The notes under the pieces are model-generated. The model did not search any database, had not been told where the DNA came from, and saw nothing but the letters and a program-made list of their open reading frames with translations. Shown here piece after piece: positions 16,491 through 24,916 of a stretch of 53,240 bases of DNA. The translations under genes were made by a program, and so were the position numbers. The first letter of the stretch is position 1. Every line of letters begins with the position of its first letter. The stretch comes from JBAZHE01 sp041652555 (GTDB lineage: Bacteria; Patescibacteriota; Patescibacteriia; Patescibacteriales; WJLG01). The stretch lies in assembly GCA_041652555.1 (NCBI GenBank), contig JBAZHE010000006.1, positions 1-53,240 on the forward strand. Reading direction: 5' to 3'.

Positions 16491-19241
16491 ATGAGTTTTT
16501 TAACAAAAATTTTTGGCGACCCGACTGAAAAAATAATTAAAGAAATTAGTCCGACTGTAGAAAAAATAAATTCCTTAGAAGAAAAATATTCTAAGATGTC
16601 GGATGAGGAATTAAAAGCGCAGACCAACGTTTTAAAAGAACGCTTGGGTGATTGCGCTACTTTGTCGCGTCCAGAATTAGATCCGAAATTAAATGATATT
16701 TTGCCAGATGCTTTTGCTGTGATGCGTGAAGCTGCTCGTCGGGTTATCAATCAGCGTCATTTTGATGTTCAATTGGTTGGTGGCGTCGTGCTTCATCGCG
16801 GACAGATTGCCGAAATGAAAACCGGTGAAGGAAAAACTTTGGTGGCAACTTTGCCTTTGTATCTTAATGCTTTAACTGGTAAAGGTGTTCAGTTGGTTAC
16901 GGTTAATGATTATTTGTCGCGTGTTGGTGCTGGTTGGATGGCTCCGGTTTTTGCATTTTTAGGACTTACCACTGGTGTTATTGTTAATTATAATCAGTAT
17001 GTTTATGACCTGGAGTATATTGAAGAATCGCAATACGATGAACGTCTGCGTCATTTGAAACCTTCTTCTCGCACTGATGTTTATAAGTGCGATGTTGTTT
17101 ATGGCACTAATAATGAGTTTGGTTTTGATTATCTTCGCGACAATATGGTTCTTGATTTGGATTCAAAAGTCCAACGTGGATTTTATTACTCTATTGTTGA
17201 TGAAGTGGATTCTATTTTAATTGATGAAGCTCGTACTCCTTTGATTATTTCTGGCCCGGCTGAAGAATCAACTGATAAATATTTTAAATTTTCCGAATTA
17301 GTAAAGCGTTTAAAAGAAAATGAAGATTATAATGTTGATGAAAAATTGCGCGCAGCCACATTAACCGACGAGGGTATGCAAAAAATAGAAGATTGGTTAG
17401 GTGTGGGAAATATTTATGTGGAAAAAGGAATATCCGAAGTTCATCATATTGAACAAGCTCTGCGTGCTCAAGTTTTATTTAAAGAAGGTCGTGACTATGT
17501 AAATAAAGAAGGCGAAATAGTTATTGTTGATGAATTTACCGGTCGGATGATGCCCGGCCGCCGTTATAGCGAAGGCTTGCATCAAGCAATTGAAGCTAAA
17601 GAAGGCGTGAAAGTTCAGCGTGAATCACAGACTTTGGCGACTGTCACTTTTCAAAATTATTTTAGAATGTATGAAAAACTTGCTGGTATGACTGGTACGG
17701 CCGCAACTGAAGCGGAAGAATTTTCTAAAATATATAAATTAGAAGTAATTTCTATCCCAACCAACAAACCAATCGGAAGAAAAGATTTAAATGATTTGGT
17801 TTATCGTACTGAATTGGGGAAATTTCGGGCCGTAGTCGCTGATGTGAAAGAGCGCCATGCCTTGGGTCAACCGGTTTTAATCGGTACAATCTCTATTGAA
17901 AAAAATGAAATTTTAGCGGAAATAATGCAACGCGAAGGTTTGGAGCCGGCGGTGTTAAATGCCAAGAATCATGAAAAAGAAGCGCGCATTCTTTCTGATG
18001 CCGGACGCAAAGGTGCCATTACCGTGGCTACCAACATGGCTGGTCGCGGTGTTGATATTATTTTGGGCGGACTGCAAGAAAACGACGCGACACCAGAACA
18101 AACAGAAGCTTGGAAAAAAGATCACGAAGAAATTATTTCTTTAGGCGGTCTATGTGTTATTGGTACTGAGCGCCATGAATCGCGCCGTATTGACAATCAA
18201 TTGCGCGGACGCGCCGGACGTCAGGGCGATTCAGGTGAATCACGTTTTTATCTTTCCTGCGAAGATGATTTGATGCGCATTTTCGGCGGCGACCGCTTAA
18301 AAGGAATGATGAAAACTTTGCAGTTGCCGGAAGATATGCCGATTGAAAATCGTTTGGTGACTGGCTCTATTGAAACGGCGCAAAAAAAAGTGGAAGCTAA
18401 TAATTTTGATTCCCGCAAACAACTCTTGGAATATGACGATGTGGTTAATAAGCACCGTGAATCAATCTATCGTCGTCGGGATGAAATATTGGCTAAAGCC
18501 AAAAATGAAAAAGCTAAATTAAAAGATTTAATTTTGCTTTTAGTTGAGGAAGAATTAAACAATGTTGTTTCATTTCATACTTCGGTCGACGATGTTAAGG
18601 ATTGGAATTTAAAAGAAATTTATGAAGTAGCGAATACGATTTTTCCAGCTGCTAATTTGTTGCAAGAAAAGTTAGAAGAAATCGTTGGTGAGGTGAAAAA
18701 AATAGAGAAAACCGGCGTCCGCATTAAGATTATTGAGCATTTAGTTTTTTTGGCCAATGAAGCTTATAGCCGTATGGAAGAAAAATATTTGCAGGCTGGC
18801 ATTGATTGGAGTGATTTGGAAAAAAACATTTTATTGCGCTCGATTGATTCGCTTTGGGTGGAGCATATTGACGCGATGGAATATATGCGTCGCGGTATCG
18901 GCTGGCAAGGTTACGGCCAGCGCGACCCCTTGGTGGAATACAAAAAAGAAGCCTTCCGAATGTTTACGGAATTAAATAGTATGATTCAGAAAGAAGTCGT
19001 TTACGGAATTTTTAAATTTAGCGCCGTTGAAGATTTAGCCGCCTCATTTATAGCACCATCCATTGCCACGCGGGCGCAAGAATTTTCCGCGCCGTCTAAA
19101 ACCTCAGAATCATCTAGCGCCTCTAATAGGGTTGATGCCGTCCACGTCCACGCCCGCGACGCCGCCGGCGAAAAAGTCGGCCGCAACGACAACTGCCCCT
19201 GCGGGTCTGGGAAAAAGTATAAGAAGTGCTGTGGAAGATAG
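16491..19241 (+). CDS. secA: preprotein translocase ATPase SecA
   Basis: Motor of Sec protein export. 916 residues, near the normal length. Motifs in order: Walker A MKTGEGKTLVA (residues about 105), FDYLRDNM, VDEVDSILIDEARTPLIISGP, the preprotein cross-linking region, MTGTAATEAEEF, TNMAGRGVDI, GRAGRQGD and the helical scaffold. The C-terminus ends with a linker and the zinc-binding CPCGSGKKYKKCC motif (SecB/lipid contact), so the protein is complete. It serves the many signal-peptide proteins seen here. Confidence 0.97.
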   Translation: MSFLTKIFGDPTEKIIKEISPTVEKINSLEEKYSKMSDEELKAQTNVLKERLGDCATLSRPELDPKLNDILPDAFAVMREAARRVINQRHFDVQLVGGVVLHRGQIAEMKTGEGKTLVATLPLYLNALTGKGVQLVTVNDYLSRVGAGWMAPVFAFLGLTTGVIVNYNQYVYDLEYIEESQYDERLRHLKPSSRTDVYKCDVVYGTNNEFGFDYLRDNMVLDLDSKVQRGFYYSIVDEVDSILIDEARTPLIISGPAEESTDKYFKFSELVKRLKENEDYNVDEKLRAATLTDEGMQKIEDWLGVGNIYVEKGISEVHHIEQALRAQVLFKEGRDYVNKEGEIVIVDEFTGRMMPGRRYSEGLHQAIEAKEGVKVQRESQTLATVTFQNYFRMYEKLAGMTGTAATEAEEFSKIYKLEVISIPTNKPIGRKDLNDLVYRTELGKFRAVVADVKERHALGQPVLIGTISIEKNEILAEIMQREGLEPAVLNAKNHEKEARILSDAGRKGAITVATNMAGRGVDIILGGLQENDATPEQTEAWKKDHEEIISLGGLCVIGTERHESRRIDNQLRGRAGRQGDSGESRFYLSCEDDLMRIFGGDRLKGMMKTLQLPEDMPIENRLVTGSIETAQKKVEANNFDSRKQLLEYDDVVNKHRESIYRRRDEILAKAKNEKAKLKDLILLLVEEELNNVVSFHTSVDDVKDWNLKEIYEVANTIFPAANLLQEKLEEIVGEVKKIEKTGVRIKIIEHLVFLANEAYSRMEEKYLQAGIDWSDLEKNILLRSIDSLWVEHIDAMEYMRRGIGWQGYGQRDPLVEYKKEAFRMFTELNSMIQKEVVYGIFKFSAVEDLAASFIAPSIATRAQEFSAPSKTSESSSASNRVDAVHVHARDAAGEKVGRNDNCPCGSGKKYKKCCGR

Positions 19242-19261
19242 TTGATAATATATTTAGAAAA

Positions 19262-19300
19262 AGAAAAAAGGAGCCAATTGCTTGGTTCCTTAGTTTTTTA
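19262..19300. terminator. bidirectional terminator between secA and a minus-strand gene
   Basis: GGAGCCAA-TTGC-TTGGTTCC (19270-19289) with T-rich sequence on the plus side (TTAGTTTTTTAG) and A-rich sequence on the other side that gives a T-tract on the minus strand. It can serve both convergent genes. Confidence 0.8.
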
Positions 19301-19768
19301 GTCGTTGCCAGCGTATTCTTTGAGTTCTTCTTTTGCCTCTCTGTCGGCAAGTTCCTGTTTTACAATTTCTTTTGTAGAGTGTCTGCCGTAGGCAAAGATT
19401 TTTACGAGATTTTCGTCTCGACAAACTGTACGAAGGGCTTGCAGATTGTACTGCGGTTTTTTTGCAGTAGCATTACGGATTGCTCGCGCTTCCAGGTATT
19501 TACCTGCTGACTTGCTGGTTTCGCGAATAATTTCCGCATATTCTTTGCTGATTTCGGCAATCGTCTTGGGGGCTGTAGTGGTGGTGAAGGTGGTGGCCAG
19601 AGTTGGCGCCGGTGCAGTTTTTCCGTAGGTGTGATCGGGGAAGTTGTCACTGTTGTAGTGGCGAATTCGTTCGGGGGATATTTCAGTGTAGGACTGAGCG
19701 GAAACAGCGATGGCGGAGAAAACAACTGCGACTGCGATAATAGTGCGTAACATGGTGTAGCCTTTCAT
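19298..19768 (-). CDS. small secreted protein, function unknown
   Basis: About 156 residues starting MKGYTMLRTIIAVAVVF, a signal peptide with probable cleavage after VSA. The mature part is Thr/Ala-rich (TLATTFTTTTAPKT), then a charged helical region rich in Glu/Lys. I choose the ATG at 19768 with an AGGG upstream; a start at 19753 is also possible. The much longer reading frame upstream runs through the promoter. A near-consensus promoter lies at 19826-19854 and a terminator at the end, so it is a monocistronic unit, probably well expressed. No family recognised. Confidence 0.7.
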   Translation of the reverse strand: MKGYTMLRTIIAVAVVFSAIAVSAQSYTEISPERIRHYNSDNFPDHTYGKTAPAPTLATTFTTTTAPKTIAEISKEYAEIIRETSKSAGKYLEARAIRNATAKKPQYNLQALRTVCRDENLVKIFAYGRHSTKEIVKQELADREAKEELKEYAGND

Positions 19769-19825
19769 TTTGCCCTTTTTACGGGGCGGGTTTATAAAGA
19801 ACTTTCTGTGATTTACTATATTAAA

Positions 19826-19854
19826 AGTATAGCACATAATAATAAAAATGTCAA
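19826..19854 (-). promoter_or_regulatory. strong promoter of the secreted protein gene
   Basis: On the minus strand: TTGACA (19849-19854), 17-bp spacer, TATACT (19826-19831), with an upstream TGTGC giving an extended -10. About 58 bp of leader precedes the start at 19768. Confidence 0.85.
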
Positions 19855-19918
19855 GAGGTGCGATGTGATTTATTCTAATTTTAGCCATTTTATGGTAAAT
19901 AAAATAGCTAAAAATTTC

Positions 19919-19947
19919 TTGCTTTAAAAAGTTTATAATGATATTAT
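19919..19947 (+). promoter_or_regulatory. promoter of the exonuclease gene
   Basis: TTGCTT (19919-19924), 17-bp spacer, TATTAT (19942-19947). The ATG at 19955 follows 7 nt later, so the transcript is predicted to be leaderless. Confidence 0.6.
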
Positions 19948-19954
19948 AAGAAAT

Positions 19955-20500
19955 ATGACAAACAACCAAACAAAACCAATCACATTATTTTCCGATAATG
20001 TAATTTTTTACGATTCCGAATTTTCTTCACTAAATCCAAAAATTGGAGAACTTTTATCCGTTGGAATGGTTAAACCAAACGGCGAAGAGCTTTATTTTGA
20101 GCTAGAATCATCTGGCGAAGTTGATCCCTGGGTAACCGAGCATGTTATGCCATTTTTGAAAGGTGAAAAAATTTCTAAAACAGAGGCTATTGAAAAAATG
20201 AAAAAGTTTGCTGGTTCAACCACACCATTTTTAGTCTCTTATGTTTCTGGTTACGACCTTGTGTATCTTAAAAAAATTCTTGGCCACGACAAAGACGGCA
20301 TGTTTAATTGGCGCCCAATAGATATTGCTTCTATGTGTTTTGCTTTGGGCGCAAATCCCGGAACTTTCGGCGACGGCGACAAAAGTGGCTTATTTGATAA
20401 GCTGGGAATTGACTGGAAAAAATACCGCGACCACCACGCCTTAGACGACGCGAAATTATTAAGAGAATTTTACTTAAAATTTTTCGAAATTAAAAAATAA
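19955..20500 (+). CDS. DEDD-family 3'-5' exonuclease
   Basis: A 181-residue RNase H-fold exonuclease of the DnaQ/RNase T superfamily. Acidic motif I is FYDSEF (Asp and Glu near residues 20-22), motif II includes the Asp in SGYDLVYL, and motif III is HHALDDAKLL, giving the DEDDh His. It stands alone, not fused to a polymerase, so an RNA-trimming or DNA end-processing role is equally possible. It has its own promoter and shares a hairpin terminator region with the convergent tRNA-Thr. Confidence 0.8.
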   Translation: MTNNQTKPITLFSDNVIFYDSEFSSLNPKIGELLSVGMVKPNGEELYFELESSGEVDPWVTEHVMPFLKGEKISKTEAIEKMKKFAGSTTPFLVSYVSGYDLVYLKKILGHDKDGMFNWRPIDIASMCFALGANPGTFGDGDKSGLFDKLGIDWKKYRDHHALDDAKLLREFYLKFFEIKK

Positions 20501-20527
20501 AATCACAGCCTTTAAGCTATGATTTTA
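20491..20527 (-). terminator. terminator of tRNA-Thr
   Basis: ATAAAATCA/TGATTTTAT arms plus inner AGC/GCT. On the minus strand it is followed by a T-run, fitting termination of tRNA-Thr; it may also stop plus-strand transcripts. Confidence 0.7.
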
Positions 20528-20532
20528 TATTG

Positions 20533-20605
20533 AGCCGAAAGTGGGACTTGAACCCACAACCTACGGTTTACGATACCGTTGCTCTGCCAATTGAGCTATT
20601 TCGGC
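20533..20605 (-). tRNA. tRNA-Thr (anticodon CGT)
   Basis: A 73-nt cloverleaf on the minus strand: acceptor GCCGAAA/TTTCGGC, D-stem GCTC/GAGC, anticodon stem ACGGT/ACCGT with loop ATCGTAA (anticodon CGT, codon ACG), T-arm GTGGG-TTCAAGT-CCCAC, discriminator U. CCA is not encoded. Confidence 0.95.
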
Positions 20606-20681
20606 TTATCGATTTTCCAATTAACCATTTTCTTGGTATTATTAAAATATCATTTATTATTTATAAAATCAAGCTTGTATA

Positions 20682-22334
20682 ATGAAGAAAAAAATAAAAA
20701 TAATTTACGGTCTTTATCTTTTAAGTGTTTTTTTACTAGTTTTTTTTAGTATTTCTTCGGTTAAAGCCGCGGATGATGTTGTTTTAAGTGATTTGCTAGC
20801 GTCTACTGCTAATAAAAAGTTCAGTATTAATCTTGATGAGTCGACAATTGCGCGCGGTTATACCGTCACATCTTTTAATGATTCTTTGAAACTTTCGTTA
20901 GTTCCGGGAATTTTAAGTTCTTCCACGCGTGTGGGTTGTGAAGTTTTAAATGAAGATATTCCAACGCCTTGGCATTTGGATCGCATTAGCCCGTTTTATC
21001 AATTTGAATTTTTTAATAAAGCTTCTTACGACAATCATAAGCCTTTTTATATTCAGGTTAATTATGACACGGAAACCTTCGGTTACAAAAGAGTTTTTTT
21101 CTATGACAAAAATTTTTCCGCTTGGCGTGAATTGCCCACGACTGATTTTCCCAAAGAAAAATTTGTTCGTTCTTTAATTCATTTGCCTTACGCGCGCATC
21201 GCCGTTTTTGAAGATTCCTCTATTTTAGCGGTCGGTAAGGCTAGCTGGTATAAGTATAAAGGAGGGGATTTTACCGCTTCACCTGATTATCCCAAGGGTT
21301 CGCGCTTGCGTGTTTACAATTTAGATAATGGCAAATATGTTGATGTTACCGTAAACGATTATGGACCAGACCGCCGTTTGCATCCGGATCGCGTTATCGA
21401 TTTAGATAAAGTGGCTTTTACTAAAATTGCTTCAGTCGGGGAGGGAATAATAAATGTTAAAGTTGAACCGTTAAATGTTGCGGCCGATGCGCGTGGCCAA
21501 GTTTTGGGAATTAAAGCCGTCACCGGAGCATTGGCCTCGCCAGAGATAAAGTCTAAGGCGGCAGTAGTGATAAACAAAAAAGACGGTCAAATTATTTTTG
21601 GACAAAATGCCACCACTAGTTTGCCCTTGGCCAGTTTAAGCAAAATGGTAGCTTTAAAAGTTTTTTTTGATCAACGACCAACATTAAATCAAATCGTGGA
21701 ATATAAAATTAAAGACGAGGAATATAATAGTTTGTATACTGATCTTTCGCGCTCTTCCAAGATTAAGGTGAAAGACGGCGACAAAATGACGATTGAGGAT
21801 TTGGTTTATTCTGCTTTAGTTGGCTCGGCTAATAATGCCGTCGAATCGCTGGTGCGCGTTTCTGGTTTAGAAAGAAATGTTTTTATCACCAAAATGAATG
21901 AATTCGTCACTTCTCTTGGCGTTACTCAAACTAAGTTTATTGAACCGACGGGGTTATCAGAGGAAAATAAAACATCAGCCTATGACTATGCTATAATAAT
22001 TAGAGAGGTGTTGAAAAATCCGTTTCAGGCTAAAGTTAGCGCGACCTCAAAATACAAATTTGACTCTATTGATGCTAAAGGAATTAAAACTCCCCATCCT
22101 ATTTATAATACTAATACTTTTTTGCGCGATGGCTTGTTTGCCTTGGAAAATAATTTAACCCTCACTTCTTCTAAGACTGGCTATATTGATGAGATTGGTT
22201 ATTGTTTAATGACGTCCGCGACACAAGACGGTCAAGAAGTGATTGCTGTAGTTCTGGGAGCGACCGATAAAACGCAGAGCTTAGAAGAAATAAAAGATTT
22301 GCTTTTATACGGGTTTAAAAAATTAAAAAACTAA
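20682..22334 (+). CDS. RlpA-like double-psi barrel fused to D-Ala-D-Ala carboxypeptidase (S11)
   Basis: A 550-residue exported cell-wall protein. Signal peptide about residues 1-29 (core LYLLSVFLLVFFSISSVKA). Residues about 185-265 form an RlpA-like double-psi beta-barrel (GKASWYKYKGG, TVNDYGPDRR, VIDLDKVAF), a fold linked to peptidoglycan glycan cleavage or binding. Residues about 285-545 are a peptidase S11 penicillin-binding domain with SLSK (SxxK), SAN (SxN) and KTG. The combination would let one protein act on glycan strands and trim stem peptides. TATAATG overlaps the start codon; the true transcription start is probably further upstream. Fusion order is clear; enzymatic activity of the barrel is inferred. 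Confidence 0.88.
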   Translation: MKKKIKIIYGLYLLSVFLLVFFSISSVKAADDVVLSDLLASTANKKFSINLDESTIARGYTVTSFNDSLKLSLVPGILSSSTRVGCEVLNEDIPTPWHLDRISPFYQFEFFNKASYDNHKPFYIQVNYDTETFGYKRVFFYDKNFSAWRELPTTDFPKEKFVRSLIHLPYARIAVFEDSSILAVGKASWYKYKGGDFTASPDYPKGSRLRVYNLDNGKYVDVTVNDYGPDRRLHPDRVIDLDKVAFTKIASVGEGIINVKVEPLNVAADARGQVLGIKAVTGALASPEIKSKAAVVINKKDGQIIFGQNATTSLPLASLSKMVALKVFFDQRPTLNQIVEYKIKDEEYNSLYTDLSRSSKIKVKDGDKMTIEDLVYSALVGSANNAVESLVRVSGLERNVFITKMNEFVTSLGVTQTKFIEPTGLSEENKTSAYDYAIIIREVLKNPFQAKVSATSKYKFDSIDAKGIKTPHPIYNTNTFLRDGLFALENNLTLTSSKTGYIDEIGYCLMTSATQDGQEVIAVVLGATDKTQSLEEIKDLLLYGFKKLKN

Positions 22335-22357
22335 GGAATTTATTCGTAGATTCGCAT

Positions 22358-22377
22358 CCTGTCTACCGGCAGGCAGG
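22358..22377. repeat. CCTGCC/GGCAGG palindromic repeat, copy 2
   Basis: CCTGTC...GGCAGG hairpin nested in an outer TTCGCA/TGCGAA stem, located between the carboxypeptidase and ftsE. Related to 4784-4799. Confidence 0.6.
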
Positions 22378-22402
22378 CATTTGCGAAATTAGCATTAGAT
22401 AT

Positions 22403-23083
22403 ATGATTAAGCTTTTTAATGTTTACAAATCATATTGCGCCGGACATCCGATTTTGAAAGATATTAATCTTCATATCAAGCCGGGAGAGTTTGTTTCTGT
22501 TGTCGGCCAATCCGGTTCTGGCAAGACGACTTTGGTGAAACTTTTAATCGGTGAAGAAAGAGTTGATAAAGGTAAGGTGGTAATCGGCGGTTGGGATATT
22601 ACCCGCTTAAGCCGGCGGGAAGTGCCGGATTTGCGCCGTCAGATTGGTGTTATTTTTCAGGATTTCAAGCTTTTGCCAAAAAAAACTTTATTTGAAAATG
22701 TCGCTTTTGCCTTAGAAGTTTGCGGACAGAGCGGCAAAAGGATTAAGGCGATTGTTCCGCATGTTATGAAAATAGTCGGATTAGAAGATAAAGCTAATCG
22801 TTATCCGCATGAGGTTTCCGGTGGCGAAAAACAGCGCGTAGCCATTGCCCGCGCCTTAGTGCACAGTCCGAAAGTTCTCTTAGCTGACGAGCCGACTGGA
22901 AATTTGGATGCTATCAATGCCGGTGAAATCACTGATCTACTTTTGCATATTAATAAATTTGGTACGACTGTCATTTTAGTGAGTCATAATAAAGAAATCG
23001 TTAATCGCCTAAATCGTCGCGTTATTACGATCGATAACGGCGCAATAGTCAGCGATCGCGAAAACGGCAAATATCTTCTGTAA
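22403..23083 (+). CDS. ftsE: cell division ATP-binding protein FtsE
   Basis: 226-residue ABC ATPase that works with FtsX to activate periplasmic or cell-wall amidases/hydrolases at the septum. Walker A GQSGSGKTTLV (residues about 37-47), signature VSGGEKQRVAIARAL, Walker B VLLADEPTGNLD and the switch His in VILVSHNKE. Directly followed by ftsX. The upstream S11/RlpA hydrolase is a plausible functional neighbour. Confidence 0.95.
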   Translation: MIKLFNVYKSYCAGHPILKDINLHIKPGEFVSVVGQSGSGKTTLVKLLIGEERVDKGKVVIGGWDITRLSRREVPDLRRQIGVIFQDFKLLPKKTLFENVAFALEVCGQSGKRIKAIVPHVMKIVGLEDKANRYPHEVSGGEKQRVAIARALVHSPKVLLADEPTGNLDAINAGEITDLLLHINKFGTTVILVSHNKEIVNRLNRRVITIDNGAIVSDRENGKYLL

Positions 23084-23088
23084 TAAAT

Positions 23089-23134
23089 CCCCTCTAGAAA
23101 GAGGGGTGGCTCGGTACTCCGAGACGGGGTGTGT
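23089..23134. repeat. CCCCTCT palindromic element, intergenic copy
   Basis: CCCCTCT-AGAA-AGAGGGG then CTCGG-TACT-CCGAG and GACGGGGTGTG. It lies between ftsE and ftsX and shares its start and end with the in-gene copy at 6059-6124. If the first possible ftsX start were used, this repeat would be translated, so the later start is preferred. Confidence 0.75.
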
Positions 23135-23159
23135 TAATTTTTACTTACATTATATTTTT

Positions 23160-24074
23160 ATGTTTTTCCTTTCTTTTTTAAGAATAGTTAAATTTGGCTT
23201 GCAGGATATTTCCCGCAATATCTGGCTGTCAGTAGTGACAGTGATTATTTTAATCTTGGCTTTGTTCTCTATAAACATGCTCTTGGTGGTGAAAGTGGTT
23301 GGAGAAGCGGCTATTGGCGCCGTAAAAAGTAAAATTGACGTAAGTCTGTATGTAAAGCCGGAAGCTCCGGAAAAAGAAATTTTAGCGCTCAAAGCCGAGC
23401 TATCTAATATCAGTTCAGTAAAAAGTGTCCGTTATATTTCTCAAGAAGAAGCTTTAGAGATTTTTAAAAAAACTAAAAGCAATAATCCGGAAGTACTCAC
23501 AGCCTTAAGGGAACTAGATAAAAATCCTTTGTCGCCGACCTTGGTAATCACGCCTAAATCGTCTGATAATATGGAAATTTTAACGCATGAACTTAATAAA
23601 ATAGAATCAAGCATTATTGATTCTAGAGATTTTTCTAATTATAAAATAATGCTGGATAGGATAAACGCCGTTACTGACCGAGTGACGCAAGCTGGTTTAA
23701 TCTTGGCGGGGATTTTAATTTTTATCACCTTGATGGTCATTTTTAATTCTGTGCGCGTGGCGATTTATACGCACAACGCTGAAATTTCCATAATGCGCTT
23801 GGTTGGAGCTTCAAACTCTTTTATTTATATGCCGTTTTTGCTTTCTGGCTTGGTTTATTCTTTTGTCGGTGTGATGGCGATTGTTTTATTTTTCTATCCA
23901 TTTTTAAGTTTACTTCAGCCGTATTTGGAAGCTTTTTTTGTTGGTTATAATGTTAATATTGTAAATTATTTTAATGAGCACTTCTTTATAATTTTTGGCC
24001 TGGAATTTTTGGGTATCGCTTTGGTAAATATTCTGGCCAGTTACTTCGCCGCCCGCAAATACGCCCAAGTTTAA
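23160..24074 (+). CDS. ftsX: cell division permease-like protein FtsX
   Basis: About 304 residues from the ATG at 23160 (MFFLSFLRIVKFGLQD). One N-terminal membrane segment, an extracellular domain (about residues 50-170), then three membrane segments with the FtsX-type RLVGAS motif and a C-terminal helix. This is the four-TM FtsX topology. The in-frame extension to 23106 falls in a palindromic repeat and is unlikely to be coding. It pairs with FtsE. Confidence 0.93.
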   Translation: MFFLSFLRIVKFGLQDISRNIWLSVVTVIILILALFSINMLLVVKVVGEAAIGAVKSKIDVSLYVKPEAPEKEILALKAELSNISSVKSVRYISQEEALEIFKKTKSNNPEVLTALRELDKNPLSPTLVITPKSSDNMEILTHELNKIESSIIDSRDFSNYKIMLDRINAVTDRVTQAGLILAGILIFITLMVIFNSVRVAIYTHNAEISIMRLVGASNSFIYMPFLLSGLVYSFVGVMAIVLFFYPFLSLLQPYLEAFFVGYNVNIVNYFNEHFFIIFGLEFLGIALVNILASYFAARKYAQV

Positions 24075-24095
24075 AATAAAAATATTTTATGGGGG

Positions 24096-24127
24096 GGGTG
24101 CCATAGTCCCGTAGGGCTGTGTCACCC
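24096..24127. repeat. GGGTGCCA hairpin repeat, copy 3
   Basis: GGGTGCCATAGTCCC...GTGTCACCC, preceded by a run of G. Same family as 67-103 and 171-209, here between ftsX and the glycosylase gene. Confidence 0.65.
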
Positions 24128-24146
24128 ATTTGCTTTCTGAAATAAA

Positions 24147-24698
24147 ATGAAAAATATAGTTTTAAAAAAAACCTTTTTTCAAAGACCGACACTAGAGGCC
24201 GCGGAAGACTTATTGGGAAAATTTTTGGTTAAAAAAACAGAACAAGGGGAAGTGGCGGTGATGATTACTGAAGTGGAGGCCTATGATGGTCCGAAAGATA
24301 AAGCCTCGCATGCTTCGTGCGGGCTTACGGATCGTAATGCGATAATGTTTGGTGAAGGTGGATATTTTTACGTTTATCTTTGCTATGGGATGTATGAGAT
24401 GCTGAATATTGTCACCGGCCAAAAAAATTATCCAGCCGCCATACTTTTGCGTGGTGCAGAAATCCTTGGAGAAGAGGAAAAAAGATTAAACGGTCCCGGC
24501 AAACTTACTAAATTTTTGAATATTAACCGTGCTGTTAATAAAAAATTAGCCGATAAAATAACCGGTCTTTGGTTTGAGGACCGTGGCGTAAAAATTTCAC
24601 CAAAATATATAGAGCGAACATCGCGCATTGGCGTAGCCTATGCCGGCCCGATCTGGTTAAAAAAGAAGTACCGTTTTGTTTTGACAAAACTAGAATAA
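24147..24698 (+). CDS. DNA-3-methyladenine glycosylase (AAG/Mpg family)
   Basis: A 183-residue base-excision enzyme removing alkylated purines. Family signatures: DLLGKFLVKK, ITEVEAYDGPKDKASHA (catalytic Glu in the EVEAY segment), FGEGGYFYVYLCYGMYEMLNIVTG and LLRGAEIL, then LNGPGKLTKFL. Length matches bacterial AAG proteins. Located between ftsX and tRNA-Gln with no evident operon partner. Confidence 0.93.
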   Translation: MKNIVLKKTFFQRPTLEAAEDLLGKFLVKKTEQGEVAVMITEVEAYDGPKDKASHASCGLTDRNAIMFGEGGYFYVYLCYGMYEMLNIVTGQKNYPAAILLRGAEILGEEEKRLNGPGKLTKFLNINRAVNKKLADKITGLWFEDRGVKISPKYIERTSRIGVAYAGPIWLKKKYRFVLTKLE

Positions 24699-24700
24699 TG

Positions 24701-24745
24701 CTCTATATTCTAAATAAGCGCCATAAATATAGAGGTGCTTTTATT
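24701..24745 (+). terminator. probable hairpin terminator after the glycosylase gene
   Basis: CTCTATATT (24701-24709) pairs with AATATAGAG (24726-24734), followed by a moderately T-rich stretch. Moderate support. Confidence 0.45.
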
Positions 24746-24786
24746 ATAAAGAAGTCATAAATAGAAGTTCAAATCGTAAATTGTTT

Positions 24787-24857
24787 TCGGGGATCGTCCA
24801 ATGGCAGGACAGCGGCCTTTGAAGCCGTTAATCTTGGTTCGAATCCAAGTCCCCGAG
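24787..24857 (+). tRNA. tRNA-Gln (anticodon TTG)
   Basis: A 71-nt cloverleaf: acceptor TCGGGGA/TCCCCGA, starting with the U1-A72 pair typical of tRNA-Gln, D-stem GTCC/GGAC, anticodon stem GCGGC/GCCGT with loop CTTTGAA (anticodon TTG), T-arm CTTGG-TTCGAAT-CCAAG, discriminator G. CCA not encoded. Confidence 0.95.
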
Positions 24858-24916
24858 CTATTTTTAAAATAGTTTAATTTATTATTTGCGGTTAATCCGC
24901 AATACTATTATTGTTT

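Noticed and set aside
19769..19969. Upstream extension of the minus-strand secreted protein
   Set aside because: It covers the consensus promoter and would bury the signal peptide inside the protein.
23106..23159. N-terminal extension of FtsX
   Set aside because: It is encoded by the tail of an intergenic palindromic repeat and precedes the natural membrane start at 23160.
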